A DNA stretch of 10,772 nt from assembly GCA_002402245.1 (NCBI GenBank), contig NVVP01000013.1, forward strand, positions 31,254 through 42,025, in the 5' to 3' direction. The notes below the pieces were generated by a model. The model searched no databases and was not told the origin of the DNA. It worked only from the letters and a program-made list of their open reading frames with translations. Numbering within the stretch: the stretch's first letter is position 1; every line of letters begins with the position of its first letter. The position numbers and the translations under genes are program-made. Source of the stretch: Gammaproteobacteria bacterium (GTDB lineage: Bacteria; Pseudomonadota; Gammaproteobacteria; Nitrosococcales; Methylophagaceae). Shown piece by piece: positions 1-7,309 of the stretch.

Positions 1-339
1 GGTGTAGTCGCTCATGCGAGACACAAAAAAGTTATCAAGCAGGCCAAAGGTTACAGTGGCCGTCGCAAGAATGTTTACCGTGTTGCTGTACAAGCAGTAA
101 CTAAAGCGGGTCAATATGCTTACCGAGATCGTCGTCAGAAAAAACGTACATTCCGTACTTTATGGATTGCACGTATCAATGCTGGTGCACGTGAATGTGG
201 TCTGTCATACAGCCGCTTGATTGATGGTTTGAAAAAAGCATCGATTGAAATCGATCGTAAAGTGCTTGCTGATATTGCAATGCACGATTCAGCTGCATTT
301 GCGGTTATTGCTGAAAAAGCAAAAGCTGCATTAGCTTAA
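1..339 (+). CDS. rplT: 50S ribosomal protein L20, 5'-truncated by the window edge
   Basis: This is the C-terminal 112 residues of ribosomal protein L20, a primary 23S rRNA-binding protein needed early in 50S assembly. The reading frame is open from base 1, and the first residues (GVVAHARHKK) align with residue 7 onward of the usual protein of about 118 residues, so only about six codons are missing. Family hallmarks seen are the basic stretch KQAKGYSGRRKNVYR, then AGQYAYRDRRQKKR, LWIARINAGAR, GLKKASIEIDRKVLADIA and the AEKAKAALA end. In proteobacteria the gene normally follows infC and rpmI, which would lie just outside to the left. An intrinsic terminator follows 60 bases downstream, before pheS. 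Identification is secure; only the start is missing. Confidence 0.98.
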   Translation, partial: GVVAHARHKKVIKQAKGYSGRRKNVYRVAVQAVTKAGQYAYRDRRQKKRTFRTLWIARINAGARECGLSYSRLIDGLKKASIEIDRKVLADIAMHDSAAFAVIAEKAKAALA

Positions 340-355
340 TCGAAGCTGGATAAAT

Positions 356-382
356 GTTAACTTCCTTATTAAGGAAATTAAC
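356..382 (+). promoter_or_regulatory. Hairpin in the rplT-pheS gap that pairs a Shine-Dalgarno-like AAGGAA
   Basis: An inverted repeat pairs GTTAA (356-360) with TTAAC (378-382) and TTCCTT (362-367) with AAGGAA (371-376), with one C/A mismatch and a 3-nt loop. No T-run follows, so it is not itself a terminator. Its 3' arm holds AAGGAA, which would be a well-placed ribosome binding site for the ATG at 386. The hairpin is visible in the sequence; a role in gating translation of that small frame is inference. Confidence 0.4.
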
Positions 383-385
383 ATT

Positions 386-457
386 ATGTTGATTAAAGAA
401 AAGGGCCGTTTTATACGGCCCTTTTTTATTTCTGATGAATTTGTTAGGTGGATTTAA
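386..457 (+). CDS. Possible 23-residue leader frame with four Phe codons reading through the terminator before pheS
   Basis: A short frame starts at ATG 386, has AAGGAA nine bases upstream, and stops at TAA 455-457, three bases before pheS. It encodes MLIKEKGRF then IRPFFISDEFVRWI. The Phe codons at 410, 422, 425 and 440 lie in the loop of the terminator hairpin, in its T-tract and downstream. In E. coli a Phe-rich leader peptide (pheM) controls pheST by attenuation. This frame sits in the equivalent place but has a different layout: no competing antiterminator is visible, and the Phe codons are in or after the terminator rather than before it. It may be a chance frame, so I give it low confidence. 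Confidence 0.2.
   Translation: MLIKEKGRFIRPFFISDEFVRWI
400..427 (+). terminator. Intrinsic terminator or attenuator between rplT and pheS
   Basis: A perfect 10-bp stem pairs AAAGGGCCGT (400-409) with ACGGCCCTTT (415-424) around a TTTAT loop, and the T-run continues to 427. This is a classic Rho-independent terminator ending the ribosomal protein operon. As pheS begins only 33 bases later, pheST must be reached by read-through (attenuation) or by a promoter in this short gap. A weak TTGATT-N17-TATACG pair overlaps the hairpin. Confidence 0.85.
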
Positions 458-460
458 AGT

Positions 461-1498
461 ATGGCTGAGCTAGACTCACAATTACAGGCACTCAATGAGA
501 TTGTTGCGCTTGCAAAAGAAGCGATTGCAAATGCTGAGAAAAATGCCGAATTAGATACTGTTCGAGTAGAGTATTTAGGTAAAAAAGGAAAGATTACTGC
601 TTACCTGAAACAATTGGGTAATGTCAGTGTTGAGCAGCGCCCAGTGATCGGTAAATCAGTAAACCTAGCTAAGCAAGAAGTAGTAGGCTTAGTTGAGACT
701 CGTGCGACATTATTAGCTGAACTAGCAATGAATGCCGCGCTTGAGGCTGAAAAGATCGATGTGTCATTACCGGGTAGAGGTGAACACGTTGGTGGATTAC
801 ACCCAGTAACACGTACCTTACAGCGTGTTGAACAGTACTTTCAATCCATTGGTTTTCAGATTTCTGAAGGACCTGAAATTGAAGATAGTACTCATAACTT
901 TACCGCATTAAATATTCCTGAGCATCATCCTGCTAGAGCGATGCATGATACGTTTTATTTTAATGCCGAAACTTTGTTAAGAACACATACCTCACCAGTA
1001 CAAATTCGCGTAATGGAACAAGGTAAACCTCCCTTTAGAATTATTGCGCCAGGTCGAGTTTACCGATGTGATTCAGATGTAACCCATACGCCTATGTTTC
1101 ATCAGGTTGAAGGTTTGATGGTGGATGAAAACGTTAGTTTTACTGATTTAAAAGGTATCTTGGCTGATTTCCTCCGTGCTTTTTTTGAAAAAGACTTGAA
1201 TGTACGCTTTAGACCATCGTATTTCCCTTTCACTGAGCCTTCAGCTGAAGCGGATATTGAATGTGTCATGTGTGATGGTGATGGCTGTCGCATCTGTAGC
1301 CATACTGGCTGGATTGAAATACTAGGTTGCGGCATGGTACATCCGAATGTATTTGAGCACGTTAAAATAGATAGCGAACAATACCTTGGACTTGCTTTTG
1401 GTATTGGTATTGAACGACTTGCAATGTTGCGTTACGGCGTGAACGATTTGCGTCTTTTCTTTGAGAACGATTTACGCTTCTTACGTCAGTTCAATTAA
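461..1498 (+). CDS. pheS: Phenylalanyl-tRNA synthetase alpha subunit
   Basis: This is the catalytic alpha subunit of the cytoplasmic alpha2-beta2 phenylalanyl-tRNA synthetase (class IIc), which charges tRNA-Phe with phenylalanine using ATP. The N-terminal 90 residues or so form the tRNA-binding coiled coil. The catalytic core follows, with motif 2 (FRIIAPGRVYR, residues 192-202, then HTPMFHQVEG) and motif 3 (GIGIERLAMLRYGVNDLR, residues 314-331). Ala312 sits in the FAFG-type segment that lines the Phe pocket. At 345 residues it is longer than E. coli PheS (327). Part of the excess is a CxxC-x4-CxxC element at Cys268, Cys271, Cys276 and Cys279, where E. coli has a short Cys-free loop; similar Cys-containing forms occur in other bacteria. 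AGGTGG at 446-451 is a suitable ribosome binding site. pheT follows 14 bases downstream. Confidence 0.98.
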   Translation: MAELDSQLQALNEIVALAKEAIANAEKNAELDTVRVEYLGKKGKITAYLKQLGNVSVEQRPVIGKSVNLAKQEVVGLVETRATLLAELAMNAALEAEKIDVSLPGRGEHVGGLHPVTRTLQRVEQYFQSIGFQISEGPEIEDSTHNFTALNIPEHHPARAMHDTFYFNAETLLRTHTSPVQIRVMEQGKPPFRIIAPGRVYRCDSDVTHTPMFHQVEGLMVDENVSFTDLKGILADFLRAFFEKDLNVRFRPSYFPFTEPSAEADIECVMCDGDGCRICSHTGWIEILGCGMVHPNVFEHVKIDSEQYLGLAFGIGIERLAMLRYGVNDLRLFFENDLRFLRQFN

Positions 1499-1512
1499 GT
1501 CGAGATTACATA

Positions 1513-3891
1513 ATGAAATTTAGTGAAAAATGGTTACGTGAGTGGGTTAACCCAGAGATTGACAGCGCGACTTTATCTGAAAAACTAACTCAAGCTGGTT
1601 TAGAAGTTGATGCGATTGAAGCGGTTGCAGGTGAGTTTAGTGGTGTTGTAGTGGGACAAGTCGTATCTATTGAAGCACATCCTGATGCTGATAAATTACG
1701 CTGCTGTAAAGTTGATGTTGCAGGCGAAGAATTACTTTCAATTGTCTGTGGTGCAGCCAATGTACGCCAAGATTTAAAGATTCCAGTTGCGGTAGTAGGC
1801 TCCGTTTTACCGGGCGACTTTAAAATTAAAAAGGCCAAGTTACGCGGCGTTGAATCATTTGGTATGTTGTGTGGTGCCAGTGAAATTGGTCTGGTAGATA
1901 ATGTAAAAGGTTTAATGGAATTAGCCGATGATGCGCCAGTAGGAATGGATTTGAGAGAGTATTTAGATCTTGATGATATTTCTATTGATGTAGATCTGAC
2001 ACCAAACCGCAGCGATTGTTTAAGTGTTGCAGGTATTGCACGTGAGGTTGGCGTGCTAACCGGCTGTGATTTAACCGTCTGGCCCGCAGAAGAAACTAAG
2101 ATTCAGAGTACAAGCCAATTAAATGTGAATGTGACAGCAACTGCTGAATGTCCACGTTATGTAGGCCGAGTGATTGAAGGCATTAATGCTAATGCGACCA
2201 CACCTGTATGGATGCAAGAAAAATTACGCCGCAGTGGTGTGCGTAGTTTAGGTCCGGTTGTCGACGTTACCAATTATGTGATGTTAGAACTAGGTCAACC
2301 AATGCATGCGTTTGATGCCCAAAGGTTAAACGGTGATATTACTGTTCGTTTGGCAAAACAAGATGAAAAGTTAGTATTACTTGATGGCCAAGAAGTCACT
2401 GTTAAAACAAATACCTTAGTGATTGCTGATGATTCAGCAGCACTGGCTTTAGCTGGTATTATGGGCGGTGAAAGCTCAAGTGTAGGCGATAACACGACCG
2501 CTATTTTCCTTGAAGCTGCTTTCTTTAATCCTTTAGCTATCGCAGGCCGTGCGCGGGCTTATGGTTTACATACAGATTCATCTCATCGTTTTGAACGAGG
2601 TGTTGACCCTGCTTTAGCACCACAAGCTATTGAACGTGCAACATCACTATTACTTACCATAGTAGGCGGCCAAGCCGGACCTATTACAGAAGTAACTACA
2701 GAGAAAGAATTACCTGTAGCCCCTGTTATTACATTACGCCCTGATAGAATTAAACGTGTATTAGGCATTCATATTGATGCTAAGCAAGTTGAAGACCAGT
2801 TAACTCGTTTAGGTCTTGACGTGGTTGCTGTAGATGCAGGCTGGCAGGTAACTATTCCTAGTTTCCGTTTTGATTTGTCTATTGAAGTTGATTTAATCGA
2901 AGAGCTAGGGCGTTTATACGGTTATGATAAATTACCCGAAACACGTCCTCAAGGTACAGTGTTAACCGCAGATATTTCTGAACATACACTGCTTACTCAT
3001 CGATTACAGTCATTATTAGTGGATCGAGGTTATCAAGAAGCGATTACCTATAGTTTTGGTGACCCAAAAATTCAACAGCTACTAGCATTTGAAAATGAGC
3101 AAGGAATTGCATTAGAAAATCCTATTTCTGCTGACTTATCTGTAATGCGCACATCATTATGGCCGGGATTGATTCAGGCAATGGTTTATAACTTAAACAG
3201 ACAGCACGATCGTATTCGTTTGTTTGAAGTTGGCCGGAGTTTTAGAGGCACTAAAGACAATATTGAACAGCACCGTCAAATTGCTGGAGCAATATGTGGC
3301 AGTCGTTATACTGAGCAATGGTCGCAAAAACAAAGTCCAGTTGATTTCTTTGATGTTAAGGCTGATGTCGAAGCATTATTAGATTTAGGCTGTCACAGTG
3401 ATATACGATTTGTCGCAGAAGAGCACTCAGCTTTACACCCAGGTCAAACAGCTCGTATTTATCATGGTGATACTGCGATTGGTTGGATTGGTGCATTACA
3501 CCCACGTTTGAATAAGCCGCTAGATTTAAATGTACGCGTCTATGTTTTTGAATTAACACTGACTGCAGTGTTAGAAGCACGCGTTCCTTCTTTTGAAGTA
3601 TTGTCGCGTTTCCCTGCAAATAGACGTGATCTTGCATTATTAGTTGATAGTCAAATCACCGCTGGGCAAATTGAACATTGCTTAAACGGGGTTGAGTCTG
3701 ATATTCTTAAAGCAATTCAAGTATTTGACGTCTATAGTGGAGAAGGTGTCGAGGATGGCAAGAAGAGTATTGCTGTCTCCTTTAACCTTCAACACAAAGA
3801 AAGAACATTAACAGATGAAGAGGTCGATTCGTTAATGAGCTCGATAGCCCAACGTTTAGAAGACCACGTTGGTGCAGTGATAAGATCATAA
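1513..3891 (+). CDS. pheT: Phenylalanyl-tRNA synthetase beta subunit
   Basis: This is the beta subunit of the alpha2-beta2 synthetase. It binds tRNA-Phe and carries the site that hydrolyses mischarged Tyr-tRNA-Phe. At 792 residues it matches the E. coli length (795). Seen in order: an N-terminal EMAPII-like OB-fold with GQVVSIEAHPDADKL and GVESFGMLCGASEIGL (about 40-147); the B3/B4 editing region with DVTNYVMLELGQPMHAFD (251-268) and AGIMGG (314-319); a B5 domain with VDLIEELGRLYGYDKLP (459-475); a catalytic-like core; and a C-terminal FDX-ACB anticodon-binding domain from about 697 (FEVLSRFPANRRDLALLVD). It is co-transcribed with pheS across a 14-bp gap. The ribosome binding site before the start is weak (CGAGA), which suggests translational coupling. 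No frameshift is seen. Confidence 0.98.
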   Translation: MKFSEKWLREWVNPEIDSATLSEKLTQAGLEVDAIEAVAGEFSGVVVGQVVSIEAHPDADKLRCCKVDVAGEELLSIVCGAANVRQDLKIPVAVVGSVLPGDFKIKKAKLRGVESFGMLCGASEIGLVDNVKGLMELADDAPVGMDLREYLDLDDISIDVDLTPNRSDCLSVAGIAREVGVLTGCDLTVWPAEETKIQSTSQLNVNVTATAECPRYVGRVIEGINANATTPVWMQEKLRRSGVRSLGPVVDVTNYVMLELGQPMHAFDAQRLNGDITVRLAKQDEKLVLLDGQEVTVKTNTLVIADDSAALALAGIMGGESSSVGDNTTAIFLEAAFFNPLAIAGRARAYGLHTDSSHRFERGVDPALAPQAIERATSLLLTIVGGQAGPITEVTTEKELPVAPVITLRPDRIKRVLGIHIDAKQVEDQLTRLGLDVVAVDAGWQVTIPSFRFDLSIEVDLIEELGRLYGYDKLPETRPQGTVLTADISEHTLLTHRLQSLLVDRGYQEAITYSFGDPKIQQLLAFENEQGIALENPISADLSVMRTSLWPGLIQAMVYNLNRQHDRIRLFEVGRSFRGTKDNIEQHRQIAGAICGSRYTEQWSQKQSPVDFFDVKADVEALLDLGCHSDIRFVAEEHSALHPGQTARIYHGDTAIGWIGALHPRLNKPLDLNVRVYVFELTLTAVLEARVPSFEVLSRFPANRRDLALLVDSQITAGQIEHCLNGVESDILKAIQVFDVYSGEGVEDGKKSIAVSFNLQHKERTLTDEEVDSLMSSIAQRLEDHVGAVIRS

Positions 3892-3943
3892 AACGAACAC
3901 GTAATTTTAAGTATAGCTAAGAGACCTTCTGGTCGTTATTGAG

Positions 3944-3971
3944 TTGGAAAATAGAATGCACATTTTAAGAT
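3944..3971 (+). promoter_or_regulatory. Candidate sigma70 promoter for ihfA
   Basis: In the 153-bp gap between pheT and ihfA, TTGGAA (3944-3949) and TAAGAT (3966-3971) lie 16 bp apart, a plausible -35/-10 pair that would give a leader of about 65 nt. No terminator is visible after pheT, so ihfA is probably also reached from pheST, as in E. coli. The match is moderate and rests on the sequence alone. Confidence 0.4.
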
Positions 3972-4044
3972 AGGATGTGTCAGATTATCAATCAGACTCT
4001 ACAACGGAAAGAGCAAGGTTTAGTAAAATTTTTAAGAGGTAAAC

Positions 4045-4341
4045 ATGGCATTAACTAAGGCCGATATGACGGAACAACTCTACGATGAGTTAGGGTTTAA
4101 CAAGCGCGAAGCCAAGGAACTGGTTGAAATGTTTTTTGAAGAGATCAGAAGTGCTTTAGAAGGCGGATCTCAAGTTAAATTATCAGGATTTGGTAATTTT
4201 GAATTGAGAGATAAGAGTGAGCGACCAGGTAGAAACCCTAAAACGGGTGAAGAAATTCCTATCAGTGCTCGACGTGTTGTAACTTTCCGCCCAGGTCAAA
4301 AACTAAAAGCTAGGGTAGATGGATATGCTGGAAGCAAGTAA
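4045..4341 (+). CDS. ihfA: Integration host factor alpha subunit
   Basis: This is the alpha subunit of IHF, the heterodimeric nucleoid protein that bends DNA sharply in transcription, replication and site-specific recombination; its partner IhfB is not in the window. The 98 residues align almost throughout with E. coli IhfA (99): MALTKADMTEQLYDELG, KREAKELVEMFFEEI, the QVKLSGFGNFELRDK core, and the DNA-intercalating beta arm GRNPKTGEEIPISARRVVTF, which contains the conserved Pro. A good ribosome binding site (AAGAGGT, 4034-4040) lies just upstream. The gene follows pheT as in most gammaproteobacteria, and its last 17 codons' worth of sequence is close to or overlapping the start region of the next gene. 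Confidence 0.98.
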   Translation: MALTKADMTEQLYDELGFNKREAKELVEMFFEEIRSALEGGSQVKLSGFGNFELRDKSERPGRNPKTGEEIPISARRVVTFRPGQKLKARVDGYAGSK

Positions 4342-4681
4342 TAACAATGAGTTACCCGTTATTCCGGGTAAGCGCTACTTCACTATTGGTGAAGTGAGCG
4401 AATTGTGTGGTGTAAAACCACATGTATTACGCTATTGGGAGCAAGAGTTCCCTCAATTAGAACCGGTTAAGCGTCGAGGTAATCGTCGTTATTACCAACG
4501 TCATGACGTGGTTTTAATTCGTGAAATACGCAGCTTGTTATACGAACAAGGCTTTACTATTGGCGGTGCTAGATTACGCTTAGAAAATGATTCTAAGCCT
4601 GAATCGACAGCCGTCGATAAAAAACAGCTTATTAAAGAGTTATTAGCTGAGTTACAAGATATTCATGCTTCATTAGCTTAA
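4325..4681 (+). CDS. MerR-family transcriptional regulator of the ihfA-linked type
   Basis: This is a small cytoplasmic DNA-binding protein with an N-terminal MerR winged helix-turn-helix: KRYFTIGEVSELCGVKPHV, then LRYWEQEFPQLEPVKRRGNRRYYQRHDV, followed by a short helical tail that should form the dimerising coiled coil. It lacks the C-terminal effector domain of classical MerR proteins, so no metal or drug ligand can be read from it. The same gene follows ihfA in many gammaproteobacteria such as Pseudomonas; its targets are not known to me. Its start overlaps the 3' end of ihfA, implying coupling. An in-frame ATG exists at 4319, but I chose 4325 (118 residues) because TAGGG at 4311-4315 is 9 nt from 4325 and only 3 from 4319, and related proteins as I recall them begin ML-E. 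Confidence 0.9.
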   Translation: MLEASNNNELPVIPGKRYFTIGEVSELCGVKPHVLRYWEQEFPQLEPVKRRGNRRYYQRHDVVLIREIRSLLYEQGFTIGGARLRLENDSKPESTAVDKKQLIKELLAELQDIHASLA

Positions 4682-4709
4682 TATTTACGCTTAGTTTGTT
4701 ACACAATAG

Positions 4710-4745
4710 CGCTGCATCTAATCGTTTAGGTGCAGCGTTTTTTTT
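4710..4745 (+). terminator. Intrinsic terminator after the merR-like gene
   Basis: A 12-bp stem with one T-G wobble pairs 4710-4721 (CGCTGCATCTAA) with 4726-4737 around a TCGT loop, followed by eight T residues (4738-4745). It is a strong Rho-independent terminator closing the rplT-pheST-ihfA-merR block. The queA start codon lies only 16 bases past the T-run. Confidence 0.93.
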
Positions 4746-4761
4746 ACTATGATCCTGGCTT

Positions 4762-5793
4762 ATGCAAAGAACCGACTTTAAATTTGATTTACCCGAAGAG
4801 CTAATTGCACAATTTCCTACTGATGAACGCTCGGGAAGCAGATTACTTTCTTTAAATGGTAATTCGGGCGCTGTTAATGATCTAGACTTTAAAGTACTGA
4901 CTGGCTTATTAGAAAAAGATGACCTTATTGTATTTAATAATACTAAGGTGATTCCTGCTCGCTTATTAGGTAAAAAATCAACGGGCGGTAAAGTTGAAGT
5001 CTTAGTGGAACGTGTTTTAGATGAGAATCGCGTTTTAGCACATATTCGAAGTAGTAAGTCACCCGGTGAAGGTCGACGATTATTACTAGAAGAAAAACTA
5101 GATGTTGAAGTATTAGGACGACAAGGCGCATTATTTGAGCTTTATTTTCATGTCGAAAGTAATGTTATTGATGCCTTAGAAAGCTATGGTCGATTGCCTT
5201 TACCTCCTTATATCGAGCGTGATGTTGATAAACAAGACTTACACCGGTATCAAACTGTTTACGCACAGCATATTGGCGCCGTAGCAGCGCCGACAGCAGG
5301 ACTTCACTTTGATGAAGCGATGCTTGAACAGATTAAAAATATGGGCATTGAAATGGCGCATGTGACACTTCATGTCGGTGCGGGTACATTTCAACCGGTG
5401 CGTGTTGATGATATAAAAACCCATCATATGCATTCTGAACGCATTGAAGTAAGTGAGCAGGTGTGTAAGCAAGTAAAAGCCACTAAAGCGCGAGGCGGTC
5501 GAGTTATTGCCGTTGGAACGACCAGTGTAAGAGCATTAGAAAGTGCCTCACAGTCTGGAATGATTAGTCCTTTTAGTGGCGAAACAGATATATTTATTTA
5601 TCCTGGTTATGAGTTTAAGAGTGTCGATGCGATGATCACTAACTTTCACTTGTCAGAATCAACGCTGTTAATGTTGATTTCAGCTTTTGCCGGTCGTGAA
5701 AATGTAATGGCATCCTACCAACATGCTATTGAGCAACGCTATCGCTTTTTTAGTTATGGTGATGCTATGTTTATTAGTAAGAGAACTGTATGA
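4762..5793 (+). CDS. queA: S-adenosylmethionine:tRNA ribosyltransferase-isomerase
   Basis: QueA transfers the ribosyl part of SAM onto preQ1 already in the anticodon of tRNA-Asp, -Asn, -His and -Tyr and isomerises it to epoxyqueuosine, the penultimate step of queuosine synthesis. The 343 residues (E. coli 356) show the family signatures: IVFNNTKVIPARLLG (56-70), GAVAAPTAGLHFDEAML (172-188), VTLHVGAGTFQPVR (201-214), VIAVGTTSVRALES (248-261), TNFHLSESTLLMLISAFAG (293-311) and YRFFSYGDAMFI (327-338). The N-terminus (MQRTDFKFDLPEELIAQFP) matches homologues, so the start is reliable although no Shine-Dalgarno is visible. tgt, which usually follows and supplies preQ1-tRNA, is absent; trmJ overlaps the stop by four bases instead. 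Confidence 0.97.
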   Translation: MQRTDFKFDLPEELIAQFPTDERSGSRLLSLNGNSGAVNDLDFKVLTGLLEKDDLIVFNNTKVIPARLLGKKSTGGKVEVLVERVLDENRVLAHIRSSKSPGEGRRLLLEEKLDVEVLGRQGALFELYFHVESNVIDALESYGRLPLPPYIERDVDKQDLHRYQTVYAQHIGAVAAPTAGLHFDEAMLEQIKNMGIEMAHVTLHVGAGTFQPVRVDDIKTHHMHSERIEVSEQVCKQVKATKARGGRVIAVGTTSVRALESASQSGMISPFSGETDIFIYPGYEFKSVDAMITNFHLSESTLLMLISAFAGRENVMASYQHAIEQRYRFFSYGDAMFISKRTV

Positions 5794-6518
5794 ATCAATT
5801 AGAAAATATTCGTTTTATATTAGTGGGTACGACGCACCCAGGTAATATCGGTGCCGCTGCAAGAGCAATGAAAACGATGGGGTTTTCTAATCTACATTTA
5901 GTGTCTCCTAAGATCTATCCTAGTGCTGAGGCGACAGCCAGAGCATCGGGTGCGGATGATGTATTAGCTAAAGCCGTGGTTCATAACAGTTTAGATGAGG
6001 CGCTTGTCGGCTGTGAACAGGTATATGGCATGAGTGCGCGGTTAAGGCATTTACCAGTGCCTGTGCTTAATCCTCGTGAAGCGGTGGCACACATTCAACA
6101 AACTAGTGATGATGCACATATTGCCATTGTATTTGGCCGTGAGCATTCAGGTTTATCGAATGAAGAGTTAGATCGCTGCCATCACTTGATTAATATTCCT
6201 GCCAATACAGACTATAGTTCATTGAACTTAGCCGCGGCTGTACAAGTCCTAGCGTATGAACTTAAGATGACCTTTGATCCGAGTATCGAAGTGGGACGTG
6301 TTGGTGAAGAGCGCCAAGCAATTAACGCCGATGATTTGGAACATTTATATATCCATTTCGAACAGGCTTTAACCACGATAGGGTTTTTAGACCCAGAAAA
6401 ACCTAAGAATTTAATGCGTCGTTTACGTCGCTTATTTAACCGGTCAGATTTAGACCGTAATGAATTACAAATATTGCACGGTATTTTACGTGCAGCGGAA
6501 GATGGTAAAGGAGAGTAA
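5790..6518 (+). CDS. trmJ: tRNA (cytidine/uridine-32-2'-O-)-methyltransferase TrmJ
   Basis: TrmJ is a SPOUT-superfamily enzyme that 2'-O-methylates position 32 in the anticodon loop of several tRNAs using SAM. The 242 residues show the N-terminal catalytic segment VGTTHPGNIGAAARAMKTMG (12-31), with the conserved Asn/Arg pair, then the trefoil-knot SAM site IAIVFGREHSGLSNEEL (111-127) and IPANTDYSSLNLAAAVQ (136-152). The C-terminal helical extension of about 80 residues (DPEKPKNLMRRLRRLF) is typical of TrmJ. Translation is coupled to queA through an ATGA overlap, and cysE follows after 2 bp. trmJ-cysE-iscR is a conserved proteobacterial order, which supports the call. Confidence 0.95.
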   Translation: MNQLENIRFILVGTTHPGNIGAAARAMKTMGFSNLHLVSPKIYPSAEATARASGADDVLAKAVVHNSLDEALVGCEQVYGMSARLRHLPVPVLNPREAVAHIQQTSDDAHIAIVFGREHSGLSNEELDRCHHLINIPANTDYSSLNLAAAVQVLAYELKMTFDPSIEVGRVGEERQAINADDLEHLYIHFEQALTTIGFLDPEKPKNLMRRLRRLFNRSDLDRNELQILHGILRAAEDGKGE

Positions 6519-6520
6519 TA

Positions 6521-7309
6521 ATGAGCGATCAAGTCACCTTATGGCAACAAATTAAGGAAGATGTTCTATGTGTATTTGATCGTGATCCTGCTGCACGAAA
6601 TGTGTTTGAGATTATTACTACCTATCCAGGTGTTCAAGCTATTCAATGGCACCGTATAAGTCATTGGCTTTGGCAACATAAATGCAAATGGTTAGCCCGT
6701 TTTCTTTCTACAATAAGCCGATGGTTAACAGGGATTGAAATTCATCCTGCAGTACGAATTGGCCGGCGTTTTTTTATTGATCATGGTATGGGTGTAGTGA
6801 TTGGAGAAACGGCAGAAATTGGTGATGACTGCACCATGTATCATGGTGTGACTCTAGGTGGAACATCATGGAAAGAAGGCAAGCGTCATCCTACATTAGC
6901 TAATAATGTGGTTGTAGGTGCGGGTGCTAAAGTATTAGGTCCTATTTATTTACATGAAGGTGTACGTGTTGGCTCTAATGCCGTGGTGATTAAAGATGTG
7001 TGCTCTGGTGAAACCGTAGTAGGAGTACCAGGCCGTATCGTGAATACTGATTTAAGTGATGATAAAAAGAAACAGCATAAACTGGCCCAATCAGTTGGTT
7101 TTGATGCTTATGGAACCTCGGGTGAGACACTTGATCCTGTTGCAGCGGCCATTCATGGTTTGATTGAACATATTCAAGCACTGGATAAACGGGTTGAGTC
7201 AATGGCTGATACTATTCATCAGTTAGGCGGAGAGGTTGAACAGGTTGAAATGCCTAAGTTAGATGGTTGTGATTTGAGTATAGAAAGCCCAAATAAAGAA
7301 GTTGACTAA
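6521..7309 (+). CDS. cysE: Serine O-acetyltransferase
   Basis: CysE acetylates L-serine with acetyl-CoA to give O-acetylserine, the committed step of cysteine synthesis. A short N-terminal helical part (about 1-70) precedes a left-handed beta-helix of hexapeptide repeats (about 73-175: EIHPAVRIG, FIDHGMGVVIGETAEIG, YHGVTLGGTS, VVGAGAKVLG, VRVGSNAVVIKDV, VGVPGRIV). His88 in FIDHG and His123 in KRHP match the E. coli catalytic His158 and His193; Glu73 occupies the place of Asp143, as is usual in the short EpsC-like branch. A tail of about 85 residues, part helical and acidic, follows the beta-helix. The ribosome binding site AAAGGAGAG (6507-6515) is strong. The gene is in an operon with queA-trmJ, and its stop codon lies inside the IscR box of the next gene. 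Confidence 0.96.
   Translation: MSDQVTLWQQIKEDVLCVFDRDPAARNVFEIITTYPGVQAIQWHRISHWLWQHKCKWLARFLSTISRWLTGIEIHPAVRIGRRFFIDHGMGVVIGETAEIGDDCTMYHGVTLGGTSWKEGKRHPTLANNVVVGAGAKVLGPIYLHEGVRVGSNAVVIKDVCSGETVVGVPGRIVNTDLSDDKKKQHKLAQSVGFDAYGTSGETLDPVAAAIHGLIEHIQALDKRVESMADTIHQLGGEVEQVEMPKLDGCDLSIESPNKEVD

Noticed and set aside
389..417. TTGATT-N17-TATACG promoter for pheST overlapping the terminator
   Set aside because: Four of six matches in each element, and the -10 lies in the terminator loop and 3' arm; the stem explains these bases better.
3923..3934. GACC-TTCT-GGTC hairpin after pheT as a terminator
   Set aside because: A 4-bp stem with no T-run after it; too weak to terminate.
3986..3998. IHF-like site (TATCAA-N4-ACT) upstream of ihfA, which would suggest autoregulation
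   Set aside because: The WATCAA half fits, but the TTR half matches at only one of three positions; such partial matches are common in AT-rich DNA.
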